Of a DNA stretch of 17,818 nucleotides, positions 14,715 to 17,818 are shown piece by piece (position 1 is the stretch's first letter; the number at the start of each line of letters is the position of its first letter). The notes under the pieces are model-generated. The model made no database searches, was not told the origin of the DNA, and was given only the letters and a program-made list of their open reading frames with translations. The translations under genes and the position numbers were made by a program. The stretch is taken from positions 1-17,818 of the forward strand of contig DJXA01000046.1 in NCBI GenBank assembly GCA_002449555.1. Direction: 5' to 3'. Origin of the DNA: Atopobiaceae bacterium UBA7016. GTDB taxonomy: Bacteria; Actinomycetota; Coriobacteriia; Coriobacteriales; Atopobiaceae.

Positions 14715-15301
14715 TACAGGCTTCCCTTCGTCGAGGGGACATCGTCCACGCGTGGGTCGTCCTCGAAGGCCACGCGCAGCGCGCGGGCGCAGGCCTTGAA
14801 CGTTGCCTCAAGGATGTGGTGCGCGTTCTCACCGCAGAGCTCGCGCAGATGCAGCGTAATGCCGGCCTGGCGGGCAAAGCCCACGAAGAATTCCTTGCCG
14901 AGCTCCGTATCAAAGGTGCCCACCTTATCGGGGCCGATGGGAACGTCCCAGTACAGCTCGCCACGGCCACTGATGTCCACGGCGGCCAGCACCAGCGCCT
15001 CGTCAAGCGGCACCGCAACGTCGCCAAAGCGGCGGATGCCCCGCTTGTCGCCCAGGGCCTGGCCAATGGCCTGGCCCAGCACGATGCCCACGTCCTCGAC
15101 CGTGTGGTGGTCGTCCACCCACGTGTCACCCTTGCAGCGCACGGTAAGGTCCATGAGCGAGTGGCGGCCCAGAGCCGTCAGCATGTGGTCAAAGAAGCCG
15201 ACACCCGTATCGATGTCACAGGTACCGCGGCCGTCAAGGTTGACGGTCACCGTAATGTCCGTCTCGCCCGTCTTGCGAGCGATTGACGCGGTCCTCGTCA
15301 T
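14714..15301 (-). CDS. hisB: Imidazoleglycerol-phosphate dehydratase
   Basis: HisB dehydrates imidazole glycerol phosphate to imidazole acetol phosphate. The protein has 195 aa, the single-domain form with no histidinol-phosphate phosphatase fused. Metal-binding signatures are FFDHMLTALGRHS, DDHHTVEDVGI and ENAHHILEATFKA. The start at 15301 overlaps the hisC stop by 4 nt (ATGA). A frame extension to 15505 lies inside hisC and was rejected. The phosphatase needed later in the pathway is not in this window. Confidence 0.97.
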   Translation of the reverse strand: MTRTASIARKTGETDITVTVNLDGRGTCDIDTGVGFFDHMLTALGRHSLMDLTVRCKGDTWVDDHHTVEDVGIVLGQAIGQALGDKRGIRRFGDVAVPLDEALVLAAVDISGRGELYWDVPIGPDKVGTFDTELGKEFFVGFARQAGITLHLRELCGENAHHILEATFKACARALRVAFEDDPRVDDVPSTKGSL

Positions 15302-16380
15302 GCCTCCCCCTTCATCAGCTCGGTCAGGGCCTCTACCAGGCGATCGTTCTCCTGGCGGGTGCCCACCGTGATTCGCAAGCAGTCCGTGAGCCCTGGCGCG
15401 TAACTGAAGTCGCGCACGAGAATGGAGAACTCGTCGCGCAGAAGCTGCCGCACGCGGCTCGCATCGGGAACGCGTACCAGTATAAAGTTCGCCTCGCTGG
15501 GCCACTGACGCAGGCCCGGGATGTTACCAAGCAGCAAGGATAGGCGCTCGCGCTCGGCCTTGATGTCATCCACCACCGGCCGCAGGGCTTCGCGCTCGTT
15601 CACCGCCGCGATGGCCGTTGCCTGTGCAAGCACGTCAACCGAATAGATCTGCCTGATGGCAGAGAGCTTATCAATGATGGAAGGATCCGCCACCAGGTAG
15701 CCGCAACGCAGGCCCGCGAGCGCAAAGGCCTTGGAAAGCGTGCGCAGCACCATGAGGCGCGGGTTATCCGCCACCCAGCTGACCACGCTTGACCCTTCCG
15801 GCGCAAACTCAACGTAGGCCTCGTCCACCAGCACGAGCGCGTTGGTCTCGTCGAGCAGACGCCTGATGAGGGCATGGTCAACGAGGTCGCCCGTGGGATT
15901 GTTGGGCGAGGTCACCACCGCCATGGCGGCGTCTTTCGTGGCCTCCACCAGCGCGTCTGCGTCGATAGCGAAGGTATCGGCATCGCGCCAGACGCACTTC
16001 ACGGGCATCTCGCACATGGTGGCAAAGTTGGCGTACTCAGAGAAGTCCGGCGGGCAGGTCACAAGCGAACGGCCCGCGCCGCCAAAGGCGAAGAACAGGT
16101 TGAAGAGAATCTCGTCGCCGCCGTTGCCCACCATCACGCTGCCACGCTCAACACCGTGACGTGCCGCCAGCACGTCACGCAGGTCGTTGGCCAGCGGGTC
16201 GGGATAGCGATTGAGCGGCGTGGAGACGAGCGCAGCGTTGATGGCCTCGCGCACCACCGGCGGCAGCTCGTGCGTATTCTCGTTGGCCGAGAGGTTTACC
16301 TCGCAGGGCGTGAAGGCCGGGTCGTACGGCTCGAAGCCCACGAGCGCGGGCCGGACGCGATCCGTCAGATCAAGGGACAT
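15298..16380 (-). CDS. hisC: Histidinol-phosphate aminotransferase
   Basis: HisC is a PLP enzyme moving an amino group from glutamate to imidazole acetol phosphate. The protein has 360 aa, fold type I, class II branch. LSANENTHELP (30-40) and NRYPDP (57-62) are the N-terminal substrate segments. PLP contacts are SPNNPTG (158-164), DEAY (186-189) and the Schiff-base Lys217 in RTLSKAFALAGLRCGY. The ATG at 16380 has GGGAGG 5 nt upstream and lies 11 nt after the hisD stop. The 3' end overlaps hisB by 4 nt. Confidence 0.97.
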   Translation of the reverse strand: MSLDLTDRVRPALVGFEPYDPAFTPCEVNLSANENTHELPPVVREAINAALVSTPLNRYPDPLANDLRDVLAARHGVERGSVMVGNGGDEILFNLFFAFGGAGRSLVTCPPDFSEYANFATMCEMPVKCVWRDADTFAIDADALVEATKDAAMAVVTSPNNPTGDLVDHALIRRLLDETNALVLVDEAYVEFAPEGSSVVSWVADNPRLMVLRTLSKAFALAGLRCGYLVADPSIIDKLSAIRQIYSVDVLAQATAIAAVNEREALRPVVDDIKAERERLSLLLGNIPGLRQWPSEANFILVRVPDASRVRQLLRDEFSILVRDFSYAPGLTDCLRITVGTRQENDRLVEALTELMKGEA

Positions 16381-16391
16381 GATAACCTCCC

Positions 16392-17780
16392 CTAGCCGTT
16401 CAGCCGCGGGATGCCCGGCGTGTCGAGCTTACGGGGCCAGGCCGTCTTCATGGCCTTCTCGCACGCGGCGAGCGGGTCATCGAAGCGCTCCTCGCCCTCC
16501 GCCAGCTTCAGGCGCATGCCCACGGAGAGCGCGTGCGACCACAGGCCCTCTGCCTGGGCGAGCGTCTGGACGGCGGGGCCATCCTTGGCGAGGCCCTCGC
16601 GCGTGTACGAGATGACGCTCGAGCGCTTTTGGAAGTCGTAGACGCCCAGAGGGTTGGAGAAGAGCGCGGTGCCGCCCGTGGGAAGCGTGTGGTTGGGGCC
16701 GGCCACGTAGTCACCCAGCGGCTCGGAGCTCCACGGGCCCACAAAGATGGCGCCTGCGTTGTGGATGCGGCCCAGCAGCGAGAAGGCATCTGCGCAGTGC
16801 AGCTCGAGGTGCTCCGGCGCGATGAGGTCCACCGCGTCGATGGCGGCGTCAAGCGTCTCGGCAACGACGATAACACCCTTGTCCGAAAGCGACGTGCGGG
16901 TGATGTCCTCGCGCGGGCTTTGGGATACCAGCACCTCGATGGCCTCGGTCACCAGCGTGGGAAGCTCGGGCGCGTCCGTGACGAGGTAGCACGTGGCAAG
17001 GGGGTCATGCTCTGCCTGGGCCATAAGGTCTGCTGCCACGATGGCAGGATCGGCCGTGGCGTCGGCAAGCACGCAGACCTCAGAGGGGCCGGCCACCATG
17101 TCGATGCCGATATCGCCCGAGACGTAGCGCTTTGCCGCGGCCACGTAGGCGTTGCCCGGGCCTACGACCTTCGCCACCTTGGGGATGGACTCGGTGCCGT
17201 ACGCCACGGCGCCGATGGCCTGCGCTCCACCCACAGCATAGACCTCGTCCACGCCCGCAAGCGCGGCAGCGGCCAGCGTATAGGCGGAAAGCGAGCCGTC
17301 ACGCTGCGGAGGGGTGACCATAATGACGCGCGGCACGCCCGCGACCTTGGCGGGAATGGTGTCCATCAGCACCGTGGAGGGATACTGTGCACGGCCGCCG
17401 GGCACGTACACGGCGGCCGACGGCACGGGCGTCACCTTGACACCCAGAATGGTGCCGTCTTCGCGCGTGGTGAACCAGGACTGCTCACGCTCACGCTCGT
17501 GGAACTCGCGAATCTGGCGCTCGGAACGGCGCAGTGCCGTAAGGAACTCGGGGTCAACCATATCGAGGGCGCCCTTGACGATGCTGTCGGGCACGCGGAA
17601 GGCGTCGGGACATGCGCCGTCAAAGCGCAGACAGTACTCGCGCACGGCCTCGTCACCACGCAGGCGCACGTCGTCCACGATGGCCTGCGAGGCGTCCATG
17701 ATCTGGCGCGGCAGCGCGCCTGCGCGGTCAAGGTCTGTCTGCTGGAGCCGCTGGTCTCCGGTCAGAGTGATGGTCCTCAT
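16392..17780 (-). CDS. hisD: Histidinol dehydrogenase
   Basis: HisD performs the last two steps of histidine synthesis, oxidising histidinol to histidine with two NAD+ at a zinc site. The protein has 462 aa. Zinc ligands expected from the family align with Gln255 and His258 (QAEHDP), Asp357 and His416 (WSHALSVGMRL). The catalytic pair Glu323-His324 is in APEHLELH. The signatures VYVPGGRAQYPSTVLM (124-139), VGPGNAYVAAAKR and GPNHTLPTGG are all present. The ATG at 17780 follows TAGGAGGGACC, a strong SD that also contains the stop codon of a probable upstream gene. It is the first complete gene of the visible his operon. Confidence 0.98.
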   Translation of the reverse strand: MRTITLTGDQRLQQTDLDRAGALPRQIMDASQAIVDDVRLRGDEAVREYCLRFDGACPDAFRVPDSIVKGALDMVDPEFLTALRRSERQIREFHEREREQSWFTTREDGTILGVKVTPVPSAAVYVPGGRAQYPSTVLMDTIPAKVAGVPRVIMVTPPQRDGSLSAYTLAAAALAGVDEVYAVGGAQAIGAVAYGTESIPKVAKVVGPGNAYVAAAKRYVSGDIGIDMVAGPSEVCVLADATADPAIVAADLMAQAEHDPLATCYLVTDAPELPTLVTEAIEVLVSQSPREDITRTSLSDKGVIVVAETLDAAIDAVDLIAPEHLELHCADAFSLLGRIHNAGAIFVGPWSSEPLGDYVAGPNHTLPTGGTALFSNPLGVYDFQKRSSVISYTREGLAKDGPAVQTLAQAEGLWSHALSVGMRLKLAEGEERFDDPLAACEKAMKTAWPRKLDTPGIPRLNG

Positions 17781-17788
17781 GGTCCCTC

Positions 17789-17818
17789 CTAATGGTTGCG
17801 CGCCGCATCGGCAAGGCG
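17789..17818 (-). CDS. Possible 3' end of an upstream gene (perhaps hisG)
   Basis: A minus-strand frame reaches the window edge and would end RLADAARNH followed by TAG at 17791-17789. The TAG overlaps the SD of hisD, an arrangement common inside operons. Only nine codons are visible, so this may be chance. A his gene such as hisG or hisZ would fit the operon context, but nothing in nine residues proves it. Confidence 0.3.
   Translation of the reverse strand, partial: RLADAARNH

Overview
The window is GC-rich, gene-dense DNA with tight, SD-led operons. Protein style and gene content suggest a Gram-positive actinobacterium, most likely a Coriobacteriia relative (Olsenella, Collinsella or Atopobium-like). 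That placement is inferred from family resemblance and was not tested by a search. No rRNA, tRNA, transposase or CRISPR array was seen.

Layout from left to right. (1) 1-3576, minus strand: an oligopeptide/dipeptide ABC importer operon, with a Tat-type lipoprotein binding protein followed by two permeases, the second cut by the window edge. A perfect 12-bp hairpin separates the binding-protein gene from the permeases. (2) 3807-7980, minus strand: FemABX-like aminoacyltransferase, D-aspartate ligase-like ATP-grasp enzyme and uvrC, joined by 2-nt gaps. (3) 8177-8905, plus strand: an aspartate/glutamate racemase transcribed divergently from that operon. Groups 2 and 3 look like a supply-and-attach module for a D-amino acid in the peptidoglycan cross-bridge: the racemase makes the D-amino acid, the ATP-grasp ligase attaches it, and the FemABX enzyme may add another residue. 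(4) 8906-9453: a 548-bp convergent intergenic region holding a degenerate 52-bp-periodic array and a perfect 18-bp hairpin. (5) 9454-10728, minus strand: a secreted coiled-coil NlpC/P60 peptidoglycan hydrolase. (6) 10902-17780, minus strand: a histidine operon in the order hisD-hisC-hisB-hisH-hisA-(DegT-like gene)-hisF-hisI, with a possible tail of another gene at the right edge.

The histidine operon covers most steps after the PR-ATP stage: HisI, HisA, the HisH/HisF synthase, HisB dehydratase, HisC and HisD. HisE, HisG and a histidinol-phosphate phosphatase are not recognised here. An unexpected PLP aminotransferase-fold gene lies between hisA and hisF.

The most unusual points are the exactly 52-bp-spaced array of GTCGCA/TGCGAC hexamers (9035-9300), a dispersed 31-bp palindrome present in three copies, mirrored promoter-start sequences on the divergent racemase/FemABX genes, the DegT-like gene in the his operon, and an altered cysteine pattern in UvrC.
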